Notes: generated from the sequence alone by a model not told the origin. A DNA stretch of 40,718 nt from an uncultured SAR116 cluster alpha proteobacterium (GCA_902589185.1 CACIRZ010000013.1:1-40718), one strand, 5' to 3'; shown: positions 26,529 through 35,841, counted from the first letter of the stretch. A program made the numbers and translations.

Positions 26529-26559
26529 TTGCATATTATAACTATTTATAACATATATA
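26529..26559 (+). promoter_or_regulatory. Candidate promoter of the SRP RNA gene
   Basis: TTGCAT (26529-26534) and a TATATA-type -10 (about 26554-26559), just upstream of the RNA start near 26564. The 19-nt spacing is slightly long, so this is a moderate call. Confidence 0.4.
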
Positions 26560-26563
26560 TTTG

Positions 26564-26653
26564 TGAAGGGTCACACGGACGTAATTCTTGCCAATCCGGT
26601 CAGGTCCGAAAGGAAGCAGCCGTAACAATGATAGCGGGTTGTGAGGCCCTTCG
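26564..26653 (+). ncRNA. ffs: Bacterial signal recognition particle 4.5S RNA
   Basis: About 90 nt. It contains the near-invariant apical loop of helix 8: GGTCAGGTCC, then GAAAGGAAGCAGCC (about 26599-26622). The ends pair: GAAGGG (26565-26570) with CCCTTC (26647-26652), followed by TTTT. This is the small SRP RNA that works with Ffh for co-translational membrane targeting. Its location between pheA and dnaX is frequent in alphaproteobacteria. End points are accurate to a few bases. Confidence 0.95.
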
Positions 26654-26689
26654 TTTTACTGACTATAAACGAGATATCAAATAAATAAT

Positions 26690-28405
26690 ATTAATGAACA
26701 AAGTAATTATAGAGTTTTAGCTCGTAAGTATAGACCAAATGATTTTAGTGAATTAATTGGACAAGACACACTAGTCAAAACTTTTAATAACGCTCTTAAC
26801 AAAGGTAGATTAGCTCACGCATTTCTCTTAACTGGGATAAGAGGTGTCGGTAAAACTACCACAGCAAGAATAATAGCTAAAGCCTTAAATTGTATCGGAG
26901 ATGGCAGTAAAGAAGATCCCTCTTTTGAAATTTGTAATAATTGCTCACCGTGCAAATCTATAAATAATGGAAATTTTCTTGATGTCATTGAGGTTGATGC
27001 CGCTAGTAGAACTGGCGTTGATGGCATAAGAGAAATAATTGACTCAGTTATATATTCACCAAATAATGCAAGATACAAGGTTTACATTATAGATGAAGTT
27101 CATATGTTGTCTAACGCAGCATTTAATGCTCTCTTAAAAACCTTAGAAGAACCTCCACAAAATGTTAAATTCATTTTTGCAACAACTGAAATAAAAAAAT
27201 TACCAGCAACAATAATTTCAAGATGTCAAAAATTTGATCTTCAAAGAGTTGATTTAAAATTATTATCAAATCATTTAAAAAATATTTGTCAAAATGAAAG
27301 CATTTCTTATGAGAATGATTCTATCTCACATATTTGTAAAGCAAGTGAAGGATCTGTAAGAGACGCTTTATCGTTACTAGATCAAGCGGCATCTCTATGT
27401 GGCGACGATATTAAGGATCAAATAGTCTTAAATATGCTTGGATTAAATGGTTATGAAAAAAACATTGAATTGTTTGAGCTATGTTTATCAAATCAATGTA
27501 GCGAAGCTTTAAAAGTTTATAATGATATTTTACAAAATGGTGTACAACCACTTCAAATCATCTCAAATCTTTTGGAAATAAGTCACTTAGCATCAAAAAT
27601 TAATGTTATTAAATCAGACACTAATATGACTGAGTCAATACAGAAAAAAATTTCTGAAATTTCTACAAATGGGTTACCAAAACTTGTTAGATTATGGCAA
27701 ATTTTAATTAAAAGTTTTGAAGAATTAAAATATGCTCCTAATGAGGAACAAGCAGGTTCAATGGCAATAATAAAATTATGTTATGGATCATCACTTCCAG
27801 ATCCAAGTCAATTTTTAGAAAAAATATCAGAACAAACAAATACTCAATCAGAGAATAAACAAACTAAAGTTTCTGAGACTACAAACTTTAAAGAAAAAAC
27901 AATCAAAGAAAATACAACCAATTATAAAGAAGAGAAATCAGAAAATGATCAAAATAAAGTTTCTGAGACATCACATTCTCAAGACAAGTTAAACAAACAA
28001 ATTATAGTTAATAATGAAGAAAAATCAGAAAATTTCAAAAATCCTGAATCTTTTGAAGATATTTTAGAATTACTTTTAAAAAACAAAGAGTCTCTACTCC
28101 ATGCTCAATTGATTAATAATGTTCATTTAATATCTTTTGAAGAAAGTAATATAAAGCTTAGATTAAAATTCAAAACTGATACAGAAATTCTAAAAAACTT
28201 ATCTTCCACTTTAGAAAAATTAACAAAAAATAAATGGAATGTTACCCATTCTGAAGAAGATGGAGATAAAACTATAGTTGAAAAACAAAATATTAAATTG
28301 AATGAGCAGAAAGAACAAATAAAAACAAATCCTCATTTTGCTGAAGTGTTTAAACATTTTCCTCAGGCTGAGATAACTTCAATTGAAAATAAAAAATCAA
28401 ATTAA
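26690..28405 (+). CDS. dnaX: DNA polymerase III subunits gamma/tau, non-canonical (ATT) start or frameshift
   Basis: Clamp-loader ATPase. The conserved N-terminus YRVLARKYRPNDF begins at 26708, Walker A is GIRGVGKTTTA, the zinc-binding cysteines lie in ICNNCSPC, Walker B is DEVHM and sensor 1 is ISRC. The frame is open from 26669, but no ATG/GTG/TTG occurs in it until the Walker-B ATG at 27104, which cannot be the start. ATT at 26690 gives a natural N-terminus (M)NEQSNYRVLARK; the overlapping ATG at 26694 is out of frame. With ATT the protein has 571 residues. No good Shine-Dalgarno is seen. A lost A in the AAA at 26700-26702 is the alternative. The linker carries a tandem repeat. Confidence 0.88.
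   Translation: MNEQSNYRVLARKYRPNDFSELIGQDTLVKTFNNALNKGRLAHAFLLTGIRGVGKTTTARIIAKALNCIGDGSKEDPSFEICNNCSPCKSINNGNFLDVIEVDAASRTGVDGIREIIDSVIYSPNNARYKVYIIDEVHMLSNAAFNALLKTLEEPPQNVKFIFATTEIKKLPATIISRCQKFDLQRVDLKLLSNHLKNICQNESISYENDSISHICKASEGSVRDALSLLDQAASLCGDDIKDQIVLNMLGLNGYEKNIELFELCLSNQCSEALKVYNDILQNGVQPLQIISNLLEISHLASKINVIKSDTNMTESIQKKISEISTNGLPKLVRLWQILIKSFEELKYAPNEEQAGSMAIIKLCYGSSLPDPSQFLEKISEQTNTQSENKQTKVSETTNFKEKTIKENTTNYKEEKSENDQNKVSETSHSQDKLNKQIIVNNEEKSENFKNPESFEDILELLLKNKESLLHAQLINNVHLISFEESNIKLRLKFKTDTEILKNLSSTLEKLTKNKWNVTHSEEDGDKTIVEKQNIKLNEQKEQIKTNPHFAEVFKHFPQAEITSIENKKSN
27848..28024 (+). repeat. Imperfect tandem repeat in the DnaX linker (units of 30 and 29 codons)
   Basis: Unit 1 (27848-27937) and unit 2 (27938-28024) both run SEN-x-Q-x-KVSET ... 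EEK. A third start (SENF) follows at 28025. At DNA level AAAGTTTCTGAGAC recurs at 27866 and 27956, and GAAGARAAATCAGAAAAT at 27929 and 28016. It lies in the low-complexity, Lys/Glu/Asn-rich segment between the clamp-loader core and the C-terminal domain. Confidence 0.75.
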
Positions 28406-28425
28406 ATTACATTTGGAAAATTAAA

Positions 28426-29019
28426 ATGTCTGAACAATATTTAGAAAAACTAATAAAAAAAGTTTCAAAACTACCTGGTTTGGGCCCTAGATCATCCAGA
28501 AGGGTTATTTTACACTTATTAAAAGATAAAGAAAAATTACTATTACCACTTATTGAAGATTTGACCACAGTAGCTAATAACATAAGAAGTTGTATAGAAT
28601 GTGGTAATTTAGATGAAAATGAAATCTGTCAAATTTGTAAAGATTCTTCTAGAAATCAAAACTTATTATGCGTAGTTGAGACTGTTGCAGATTTATGGGC
28701 CTTAGAAAGATCAAATGTTTATAATGGGAAATATCATATATTAGGTGGTGTTTTGTCAGCGATAGATGGTGTCAATCCAGAGCAACTTAATATTGCTTCT
28801 TTAGAAAAAAGATTAGAAAATAAATCTATTACAGAAATAATTATTGCAATCTCAGCCACACTTGACGGACAAACAACCGTACATTATTTGGCAGAAATAT
28901 TGAGTAAATTTAATATTAACATCACAAGATTAGCCCATGGATTACCAGTTGGTGGAGAATTAGATTTTTTGGATGATGGAACAATTGCGCAAGCTTTAAA
29001 AGCTAGAAACAAATTATAA
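28426..29019 (+). CDS. recR: Recombination mediator protein RecR
   Basis: 197 residues. It helps load RecA at gaps with RecF and RecO. The helix-hairpin-helix LPGLGPRSSRRV (16-27) is followed by a four-Cys zinc finger (C56, C59, C68, C71) and a Toprim domain starting LCVVETVADLWALE. The C-terminal LAHGLPVGGELDFLDDGTI is intact. It begins 20 nt after dnaX. The ybaB/ebfC gene usually found between dnaX and recR is absent. It is tail to tail with rmuC. Confidence 0.97.
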   Translation: MSEQYLEKLIKKVSKLPGLGPRSSRRVILHLLKDKEKLLLPLIEDLTTVANNIRSCIECGNLDENEICQICKDSSRNQNLLCVVETVADLWALERSNVYNGKYHILGGVLSAIDGVNPEQLNIASLEKRLENKSITEIIIAISATLDGQTTVHYLAEILSKFNINITRLAHGLPVGGELDFLDDGTIAQALKARNKL

Positions 29020-29020
29020 T

Positions 29021-30061
29021 TTATTCAGTCAATTTTTTTTTGTCACTTACATCAATAGAAGTTATCACATTGCCTCTATTTTCAATTTTTCTATGAGAAA
29101 TTTTAATTTCATCTAAGTCTTTTCTTGCTAAGTCAAAATGTTTATCGAGTTTTAAGATTCTGTCAGCTAATAAATTTAAATCATTAGTTAACTTATCTAC
29201 TTCAATTTGTATTTTTCCTGCTGTTTTACTCATAGTGGCATCTCTTAATATAGCCCTAACAGTATGCAAAAGAAGCATTAAATTATCAGGACCTGCCATG
29301 TAAACTTTCTTATTTCTACTTTCATTGACTAGTCTTGGAAATCTAATATTAATTTCTGAATAAATTGATTCACTAGGAAGAAACATTATAGCTGAGTCTG
29401 CTGTTTCACCAGGTGAAATATATTTATCAGCAATATCTTTAATATGCTTTTGAACTGCATTATGAAATGATTTTAAATTATCTTTTTTTTCTTGTTCATT
29501 TGAAGAATTTGCAAATTTTTTATAATCTTCTAGTGGAAATTTTGAATCTATACAAATTGAACCAGGTGGTTGTGGCATTTTTACAATGCAGTCAACTCTA
29601 GTATTAGATATTAGTGTATATTGAAATTGGTATGCATTCTGAGGAAGTGCATCTTTAACTATATTTTCAAGTTGAACCTCGCCAAAAGCTCCTCTGAGTT
29701 GTTTGTTTGACAAAATATTTTGTAGGTCATTTACCTGAGTTGATAAGGAATGGATATTCTCTTGAGCTCTGTCAATAATTGCTAATCTCTCATGCATCTC
29801 CATAAGAGATTTTTGTGTATTTTGAGTTTGTTGTGTAAGACTATTACCAATAGAGGTCCCAAAGTTACCCAACCTCTCTTCAATGCTACTGCTCAATTGA
29901 GAAACTGCTCCTTTTAATTCAGTGATTTGGTTTAATTCATGATTTAAAGGTGTGTTAAGATTTTTATTTTTATTTTCAAAATATAATTTACATATTAAAA
30001 AAATTATGATTGAGAGTATTAATAAAGAAATGATAAATATAATTAAATATTTTAAATCCAT
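29021..30061 (-). CDS. rmuC: DNA recombination protein RmuC
   Basis: 346 residues. One N-terminal membrane helix (about 4-26) is followed by a coiled coil and then the RmuC nuclease-like domain, with LRGAFGEVQLENIVKDALP, VDCIVKMPQPPGSICIDSKFPLEDY and SAIMFLPSESIYSEI motifs. It limits rearrangements between inverted repeats in E. coli, but its biochemical activity is not established. It is a single gene, divergent from def by 80 nt. Confidence 0.95.
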   Translation of the reverse strand: MDLKYLIIFIISLLILSIIIFLICKLYFENKNKNLNTPLNHELNQITELKGAVSQLSSSIEERLGNFGTSIGNSLTQQTQNTQKSLMEMHERLAIIDRAQENIHSLSTQVNDLQNILSNKQLRGAFGEVQLENIVKDALPQNAYQFQYTLISNTRVDCIVKMPQPPGSICIDSKFPLEDYKKFANSSNEQEKKDNLKSFHNAVQKHIKDIADKYISPGETADSAIMFLPSESIYSEINIRFPRLVNESRNKKVYMAGPDNLMLLLHTVRAILRDATMSKTAGKIQIEVDKLTNDLNLLADRILKLDKHFDLARKDLDEIKISHRKIENRGNVITSIDVSDKKKLTE

Positions 30062-30141
30062 TTTGTCTCCATATTAAAATAATATAATATTACAAATTGT
30101 TTTTAAATTAACTAGCATAAAATATATAAGGATTTTGCTAA

Positions 30142-30708
30142 ATGAGCCTAAGAGAAATTATTAAAGTACCTAATCCTTTTTTGAAAGTTACTGCTAAACC
30201 TGTAACAGTTATTGATGAAGATATTTTAACCATTCTAGATGATATGATGGAAACTATGTATCATGCAAATGGTATTGGTTTAGCCGCTACACAAATCGCA
30301 ATTGATAAGAGATTAATTGTAATGGATTGTGGAAAAACAAAGTATGAAATTAAAAATATATCTGAAAAAGAATATGATGAAAAAATAAAGGATGAACAAT
30401 TTGAACCTTTTCCAATTAAAATGATTAACCCAGAAATAATAAGTTTAGGTAAAAGTCTTGAAGAAAGAGAAGAGGGTTGCTTGTCTATACCTGGATACAA
30501 TGCAAAAATCAAAAGACCATCATCCTTAAAAGTAAAGTATACGGACGAAAATAAAAAAGATAATATCATTGATGCTGAGGGATTGTTAGCAACTTGCATT
30601 CAACATGAAATAGATCATTTAAATGGTATTCTTTTTATTGATCATCTATCAAAATTAAAAAGAGAAATAATTCTTAAAAAAGCTATCAAAGAATACTCTA
30701 AAAATTAA
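30142..30708 (+). CDS. def: Peptide deformylase
   Basis: 188 residues. It removes the formyl group from N-terminal Met of new proteins using a bound metal. Motif I GIGLAATQ (44-51), motif II EGCLSIPG (111-118, metal ligand C113) and motif III QHEIDHLNG (154-162, ligands H155 and H159, catalytic E156) are all present. A polar insert of roughly 20 residues (about 66-88) makes it longer than the 169-residue E. coli enzyme. It is the first gene of def-fmt-truA. Confidence 0.97.
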   Translation: MSLREIIKVPNPFLKVTAKPVTVIDEDILTILDDMMETMYHANGIGLAATQIAIDKRLIVMDCGKTKYEIKNISEKEYDEKIKDEQFEPFPIKMINPEIISLGKSLEEREEGCLSIPGYNAKIKRPSSLKVKYTDENKKDNIIDAEGLLATCIQHEIDHLNGILFIDHLSKLKREIILKKAIKEYSKN

Positions 30709-30731
30709 AACGTTACGAAAACGAGGGTTAG

Positions 30732-31661
30732 TTGAATATAATATTTATGGGAACTCCTGATTTTGCTGTCCCCAGCCTAAGGTTTATGGAGAAAAATTAT
30801 AATATAGTTGCTGTTTATTCACAACCTGCTCGCCCTAGTGGAAGAGGTATGAAAACAAAACTTTCTCCAGTTGAAAAAAATGCAAAAGAATTAAATTTAA
30901 AAACAATTACTCCTTCAACTTTAAAACAGGAAGATGTGTTTCTACAATTTAAAAAACTTAAGCCAGATTTAGTTGTAGTCGTTGCATATGGCTTGCTTCT
31001 ACCTGAAAGGTTTTTGTTAACACCTAAATTTGGTTGCATTAACGGTCATGCCAGCCTTTTACCAAGGTGGCGCGGCGCTGCTCCAATACAAAGAGCTATA
31101 GAAGCAGGTGATCGTAAAACTGGTTCATGTATAATGTTGATGGAAAAGGGTATGGATACTGGACCAATACTATCTTCAAAATCAATAAATATTCATACTA
31201 GTGATACTTCTAAAACTATACATGATAAACTATCTAATTTAACAGCTGAAATGCTTGTGAGAACTATAAAAGAATATATTGATGGGAAAGTTGTACCAAT
31301 TAAGCAAAAAGATGATGGTGTTAAATATGCAGAGAAAATTGTTAAAGATGAAGCTATTATAAACTGGAGTTTGCCCTCAATCAATATTTTTAATAAAGTA
31401 AGAGCTTTTAATCCTTTTCCAAGCACTTATACATTTTTATCTGATGTTAAAATTAAAATTGTTGAAACCAAACTTTGTGAAGACAATCATCAATTTGAAC
31501 CAGGTACAATAATTGAATGTAACAACAAAATAATTGTAGCATGTGGAAATAAATCAACATTAGAAATTAAATACCTACAAAAATCTGGGAAAAACATCAT
31601 GTCTGTCAAAGATTTTGTCAATGGAACTAAAATAAGTATTGGTGAAAAATTTGGAAGTTAA
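30732..31661 (+). CDS. fmt: Methionyl-tRNA formyltransferase
   Basis: 309 residues. It formylates initiator Met-tRNA. It starts NIIFMGTPDFAVPSL, and the catalytic NGHASLLPRWRGAAPIQ (104-120) and MEKGMDTGPIL are intact. The C-terminal OB-like domain holds RAFNPFPSTYTFL. The start is TTG (30732-30734), with a GAGG 5 nt upstream; the next ATG (30747) would cut off the first beta strand. It lies 23 nt after def and overlaps the start of truA. Confidence 0.96.
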   Translation: MNIIFMGTPDFAVPSLRFMEKNYNIVAVYSQPARPSGRGMKTKLSPVEKNAKELNLKTITPSTLKQEDVFLQFKKLKPDLVVVVAYGLLLPERFLLTPKFGCINGHASLLPRWRGAAPIQRAIEAGDRKTGSCIMLMEKGMDTGPILSSKSINIHTSDTSKTIHDKLSNLTAEMLVRTIKEYIDGKVVPIKQKDDGVKYAEKIVKDEAIINWSLPSINIFNKVRAFNPFPSTYTFLSDVKIKIVETKLCEDNHQFEPGTIIECNNKIIVACGNKSTLEIKYLQKSGKNIMSVKDFVNGTKISIGEKFGS

Positions 31662-32475
31662 TAAAACTGTTAAATTTGCTTTACTAATTGAGTATGATGG
31701 TAATAACTTAATTGGCTGGCAAAAGCAAAATGAAGGGATTTCTGTTCAAGGCAGTTTAGAAGAAGCTGCTAAAAATATTTTTAATCAAGAATTTGAAATT
31801 CAAGGTTCTGGTAGAACTGATGCTGGAGTTCATGCTCTAGGACAAGTTGCTCATATAAATCTTCCAAAAAATCATAAATTAACAACTAAACATCCATTTT
31901 ATATAATCTCTGCTTTCAACTCACATTTAAGGAAATCTAATATTAGAGTAGTTTCTACTAAACAAGTTGAACCAGAGTTTAACGCCAGGTTCAGTGCAAC
32001 AAAACGTCATTATAAGTATAGAATTTTATGTCGTGCCGCACCACCTGGTATTGAAAAAGGAAAAGTTTGGCATTCAAGGAAAAAATTAAATATTCGATTA
32101 ATGGAAGAAGGAGCCAAACACTTAATTGGGAAGCATGATTTTACAAGTTTTAGAACTATTAACTGTCAAGCCAAATCTCCCATTAGAACATTAGACAAGA
32201 TATCACTATCATCTGAAGGTGATGAAATTATTATACAAATATCAGCAAAAAGTTTTTTACATAGTCAAGTAAGAATTATTGTAGGAACAATTTACAAAGT
32301 AGGTGACGAAACATTAGAACCTATTGATATAAAAAACATACTTGAAGGTAAAGATAGAAATCTTTCAGGGCCCACTGCTCCAGCAGAAGGTCTATATCTT
32401 GAGAAAGTAGAATATCCAAATGATTTACTTGATGATAATTGGCCAATTATTTATGACAGTAATCAGTATAATTAA
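31651..32475 (+). CDS. truA: tRNA pseudouridine(38-40) synthase
   Basis: 274 residues from the TTG at 31651; in-frame GTG (31642) and TTG (31639) are alternatives, and no ATG is available before the conserved core. It isomerises uridines 38-40 in the anticodon arm. The catalytic Asp57 lies in GSGRTDAGVHALGQ. FNARFSATKRHYKYRI and SFLHSQVRIIVGTIYKVG are typical. The start lies within the last codons of fmt, so translation is coupled. Confidence 0.95.
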   Translation: MEVNKTVKFALLIEYDGNNLIGWQKQNEGISVQGSLEEAAKNIFNQEFEIQGSGRTDAGVHALGQVAHINLPKNHKLTTKHPFYIISAFNSHLRKSNIRVVSTKQVEPEFNARFSATKRHYKYRILCRAAPPGIEKGKVWHSRKKLNIRLMEEGAKHLIGKHDFTSFRTINCQAKSPIRTLDKISLSSEGDEIIIQISAKSFLHSQVRIIVGTIYKVGDETLEPIDIKNILEGKDRNLSGPTAPAEGLYLEKVEYPNDLLDDNWPIIYDSNQYN

Positions 32476-32476
32476 A

Positions 32477-33058
32477 TCAAATTGTCATTGACAATGAACG
32501 TGAAAACATTCCTAAACTTGCTTCAATAATAACTGATAAGAAAATCATACCCGTGGCTCCCCAACCAGTCAAACCAACCTCTTCTTTTCCAATACGCCAT
32601 AAAGAAAAAGTAACCCAAATTACTACCATAATACCAAAAAATACAAAAATTGATGGAGGTAAAATTAAACCTAAAACAGCAAAACTTAACATTAAAATAG
32701 CCTGAAAAGACTGTATCCAATTAAATGGTATTAAAAATTTAAAGAACTTATCACCCTTCCCAATTTTTTCAAAAATTGTGTTAACTAAGATTGAGAATAA
32801 ACAAATGTCTATAATTGTGATTAGAAGTAATCTAGGTAATATTCCACTTTGAATATCACCATCAATATTCGCTTTAATTCCATATGAAGCTAGAGTTGAT
32901 ACAACTGCATTCACAAAAAAAACTATCCAACAGCTATCCCAAAAACCATTTAAATTTAAGTTGAATAATTGAGAAGAATTACCTTTTTTCGACATGAATT
33001 GAAAAGCAGAAAAAAACCCATCTTTTATTACAAAAGGATTTGGAGGAAATTTAATCAT
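32477..33058 (-). CDS. Unknown multi-pass membrane protein (YIP1-like layout)
   Basis: 193 residues from the ATG at 33056-33058; a TTG at 33067 is possible but too close to the ribosome-binding GAG. The N-terminus NPFVIKDGFFSAFQFMSKKG is soluble and is followed by about five hydrophobic segments. The arrangement resembles Yip1-domain proteins, but no diagnostic motif is visible and I do not name a function. It overlaps the end of dapE by a few bases, so it is the last member of the rpmH-dapE minus-strand run. Confidence 0.75.
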   Translation of the reverse strand: MIKFPPNPFVIKDGFFSAFQFMSKKGNSSQLFNLNLNGFWDSCWIVFFVNAVVSTLASYGIKANIDGDIQSGILPRLLLITIIDICLFSILVNTIFEKIGKGDKFFKFLIPFNWIQSFQAILMLSFAVLGLILPPSIFVFFGIMVVIWVTFSLWRIGKEEVGLTGWGATGMIFLSVIIEASLGMFSRSLSMTI

Positions 33059-34217
33059 TTTTTTCAACTCTGAAATAATTTTGGAGGAATTTATTATAAA
33101 TACTTGTTAACTTCATAATATCATCAACTTCAACATTTTCATCTATCTTATGCATTGTTTTCCCCACCAAACCAAACTCTATTACAGGACATATTTTTGT
33201 TATGAACCTTGCATCTGAAGTGCCACCTGTTGTAGATTTTTCGGGATTAACATTTACAACTTTTTTGATTGCATTTTGAAGAGTTGATTTGAGCTCTTTA
33301 TCACTTGTAAGGAAAGGTTCAGCATTACAAAAATAATCAAACTCATAGTTTTTAGTAATAGCATCAAACTGGTTTTTTAGCATGGATTTTAGCGAAGCAA
33401 CAGAATGTAAGGTATTAAATCTTATGTTAAATTTTGCTTTTACCTCCCCAGGAATAACATTACTTGCATCATTATTCACATCAATTGTAGTAATCATTAC
33501 AGAACTAGGTTGGAATTCACTAGTTCCTTTATCTAGATATATTTTTGTAAAAGGCTCTAGCATTTTTAAAAGTGAGTTTATTGGATTTTTTGCTAAATCA
33601 GGATAACCAACATGTCCTTGAATACCTTTCACAATCAAAGAGCCAGTAAAACTTCCTCTTCTACCAATTTTAATTGTATCACCCATTTTGCTTACATTAG
33701 TTGGTTCACCAACAAGACAACCAGAAATTTTTTCTGACTTGTTTATAAGCCATTCAACTACCTTTTTTGTACCGTTTATGGCCTTTCCTTCTTCATCACT
33801 TGTAATTATAAAGGAGATACTTCCATAATCTTTTAGATTCTTGTTTGTCTCCATAAACTCTGATACAGCTGCTATAAAGGCCGCTATTCCAGATTTCATG
33901 TCTGCGGCACCTCTTCCCCATATTTTTCCTTTTTTAATTTCCCCACCAAATGGATCTATAGACCAACTTTGTTCATCACCGGTAGGAACAACATCCACAT
34001 GACCTGCAAAGCAAATATTTGGTTCTAAGGAACCAAATCTTGCATATAAGTTTTCAACCTTTTCATCACCCTGTCCAAAATCGATTTTTGTGCAGATAAA
34101 TCCCATAGGTTCTAAATATGAAATAATTAAGTCAATAGAACCTGCAGATGTCGGAGTTATACTTCTACACTTAATTAAAGCTGAGGTTAACTCTACTGGG
34201 TTTAAAACATTAGACAT
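33051..34217 (-). CDS. dapE: Succinyl-diaminopimelate desuccinylase
   Basis: 388 residues, M20 metallopeptidase family. It releases LL-diaminopimelate from its succinyl form in lysine and peptidoglycan synthesis. FAGHVDVVPTG (H73, D75), WGRGAADMKSGIAAF, TSDEEG and the C-terminal MHKIDENV give the di-zinc site and catalytic Glu. GGTSDARF is also present. It directly follows dapD in the operon (12 nt), which fits the succinylase branch. Confidence 0.96.
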   Translation of the reverse strand: MSNVLNPVELTSALIKCRSITPTSAGSIDLIISYLEPMGFICTKIDFGQGDEKVENLYARFGSLEPNICFAGHVDVVPTGDEQSWSIDPFGGEIKKGKIWGRGAADMKSGIAAFIAAVSEFMETNKNLKDYGSISFIITSDEEGKAINGTKKVVEWLINKSEKISGCLVGEPTNVSKMGDTIKIGRRGSFTGSLIVKGIQGHVGYPDLAKNPINSLLKMLEPFTKIYLDKGTSEFQPSSVMITTIDVNNDASNVIPGEVKAKFNIRFNTLHSVASLKSMLKNQFDAITKNYEFDYFCNAEPFLTSDKELKSTLQNAIKKVVNVNPEKSTTGGTSDARFITKICPVIEFGLVGKTMHKIDENVEVDDIMKLTSIYNKFLQNYFRVEKND

Positions 34218-34229
34218 AAAAAGCCTTAA

Positions 34230-35090
34230 CTAATCTCTTAATAGTTCGTTTACAGATGTCTTTGAACGTGTCTGAGCATCAACTTTTTTTACTATTACTG
34301 CACAATATAAACTTGGTCCTTGGGAGCCATCAGGTAACGATTTTCCAAGAAGAGAACCTGGAACTACAACAGAATATGCAGGCACCCTACCTACATGGAC
34401 TTCGCCTGTATTTCTATCAACAACTTTAGTAGATGCACCAATAAACACTCCCATTGATAATACTGCTCCTTGTTCAACAACGACACCTTCTGCTACTTCA
34501 GATCTTGCTCCAACAAAGCAGTTGTCTTCGATAATAACTGGTCCTGCTTGTACAGGCTCTAAAACACCTCCAATACCTGCTCCACCAGAAATATGAACAT
34601 TTTTACCAATCTGTGCACAGGATCCGACAGTAGCCCAAGTATCAATCATACTTCCACTATCAACATAGGCACCGATATTTACAAATGATGGCATTAACAC
34701 AACACTGGGTGCAATATAAGCAGAATGTCTTACCACACTTCCAGGAACTGCTCTAAATCCAGCTTTTTGAAAATCTTCTTTATTCCATCCAGAAAATTTA
34801 GAAGGAATTTTGTCCCACCAATTAGCTGGAGAAGTATTTTGACTTTTTGGACCTCCAGAAATTACGTCCATATCATTTATCTTAAAAGATAATAAAACAG
34901 CTTTTTTTAACCATTGATTTACTTTCCATTTACTATTTCCTAATGGCTCAGCTACTCTTAATTTACCTTTATCTAAGTAATCTAAGGCTGTTTCAATAGA
35001 GTCTCTGATTTCACCAGTAGTATTTGGATTAATATCTTCATTATTATCGAAAACTCTCTCTATAACTGATTTCATATTTTCTATATCCAT
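34230..35090 (-). CDS. dapD: Tetrahydrodipicolinate N-succinyltransferase
   Basis: 286 residues. It transfers succinyl from succinyl-CoA to tetrahydrodipicolinate. The N-terminal helical domain is followed by a left-handed beta helix with hexapeptide repeats ([49 protein letters not shown]). The family motif [15 protein letters not shown] is present. It pairs with dapE immediately downstream. Confidence 0.97.
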   Translation of the reverse strand: MDIENMKSVIERVFDNNEDINPNTTGEIRDSIETALDYLDKGKLRVAEPLGNSKWKVNQWLKKAVLLSFKINDMDVISGGPKSQNTSPANWWDKIPSKFSGWNKEDFQKAGFRAVPGSVVRHSAYIAPSVVLMPSFVNIGAYVDSGSMIDTWATVGSCAQIGKNVHISGGAGIGGVLEPVQAGPVIIEDNCFVGARSEVAEGVVVEQGAVLSMGVFIGASTKVVDRNTGEVHVGRVPAYSVVVPGSLLGKSLPDGSQGPSLYCAVIVKKVDAQTRSKTSVNELLRD

Positions 35091-35119
35091 GACTATCCCT
35101 TCAATTAAATTAAAACAAA

Positions 35120-35830
35120 TTACCTTTTTTCAAATTTTAACATATTACTTAAAATAGATTTTATGTCTGATCCAGTGAAATTAATATATTCTCTTAAAAT
35201 ATCAGCTTCTTTTCTGTTAAAATCATTTTCAATCCATGCAGTACTCATTCCTAATTCACTAGCAGGCTTTAAGTTTTTAGCTGTATCTTCGAAAAAAATA
35301 CTTTTAGAAATATTATTATCATTAAGACCAAGTTTTTTTTTCATCATAAGATAAGAGTTAAGATCTGGTTTGGCTATATAATTTGCATCTTTAATGTCAA
35401 AAATAATCTCAAATTCTTCAAATATTCCCATTGATTTTAATATATTTTTTGCATGTTTAAATGTTGCATTAGTGTAAATTGATTTCTTCCCTTTAATTTT
35501 ACCTAGTAATGTTTTAAGGGTAATATCTTCATCTAATTCACTAAAATCTACATCATGTACAAATTCAAGAAATGGCTCTGGGTCAATTTTTTTTTCGATC
35601 ATTAAACCTCTTAAAGTTAGTCCATATTTTTTATACATATTTCTTTGAAGTGTAAGAGCGTCAACCTCATTTAGATCAAAAAAATCTTTAATGTACTGTG
35701 TCATTCTTGAAGAGACTTTAGTAAATAAACCTAAATTAAAATCATAAATTGTATTATCTAAGTCAAAAACCCATTGATCATAATGTTCATTAAAGTCTAT
35801 GGTATCTTTATTATTCAAAAATAAATTCAT
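35120..35830 (-). CDS. HAD-family hydrolase, pyrimidine 5'-nucleotidase type
   Basis: 236 residues. HAD motif I is [10 protein letters not shown] (about 22-31), with the nucleophile Asp. [13 protein letters not shown] carries motif II, the Lys of motif III is in [10 protein letters not shown], and [12 protein letters not shown] is motif IV. This is the SDT1/PHM8-like subfamily, whose members dephosphorylate pyrimidine nucleotides. The position between argB and dapD is conserved in many alphaproteobacteria. The true substrate here is untested. Confidence 0.9.
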   Translation of the reverse strand: MNLFLNNKDTIDFNEHYDQWVFDLDNTIYDFNLGLFTKVSSRMTQYIKDFFDLNEVDALTLQRNMYKKYGLTLRGLMIEKKIDPEPFLEFVHDVDFSELDEDITLKTLLGKIKGKKSIYTNATFKHAKNILKSMGIFEEFEIIFDIKDANYIAKPDLNSYLMMKKKLGLNDNNISKSIFFEDTAKNLKPASELGMSTAWIENDFNRKEADILREYINFTGSDIKSILSNMLKFEKR

Positions 35831-35841
35831 GAAAATTAAAA

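Noticed and set aside
27830-28100. Programmed -1 frameshift site making the gamma form of DnaX
   Set aside because: Several A-runs are present, but none forms a clear A-AAA-AAG type heptamer with an upstream SD and downstream hairpin.
27104-28405. dnaX starting at ATG 27104
   Set aside because: This start falls after the Walker B motif and would remove the ATP-binding site.
32481-32495. ATTGTCA-1-TGACAAT palindrome after truA
   Set aside because: It lies in the last codons of the convergent membrane-protein gene and lacks a T-run in either direction, so it is not a convincing terminator.
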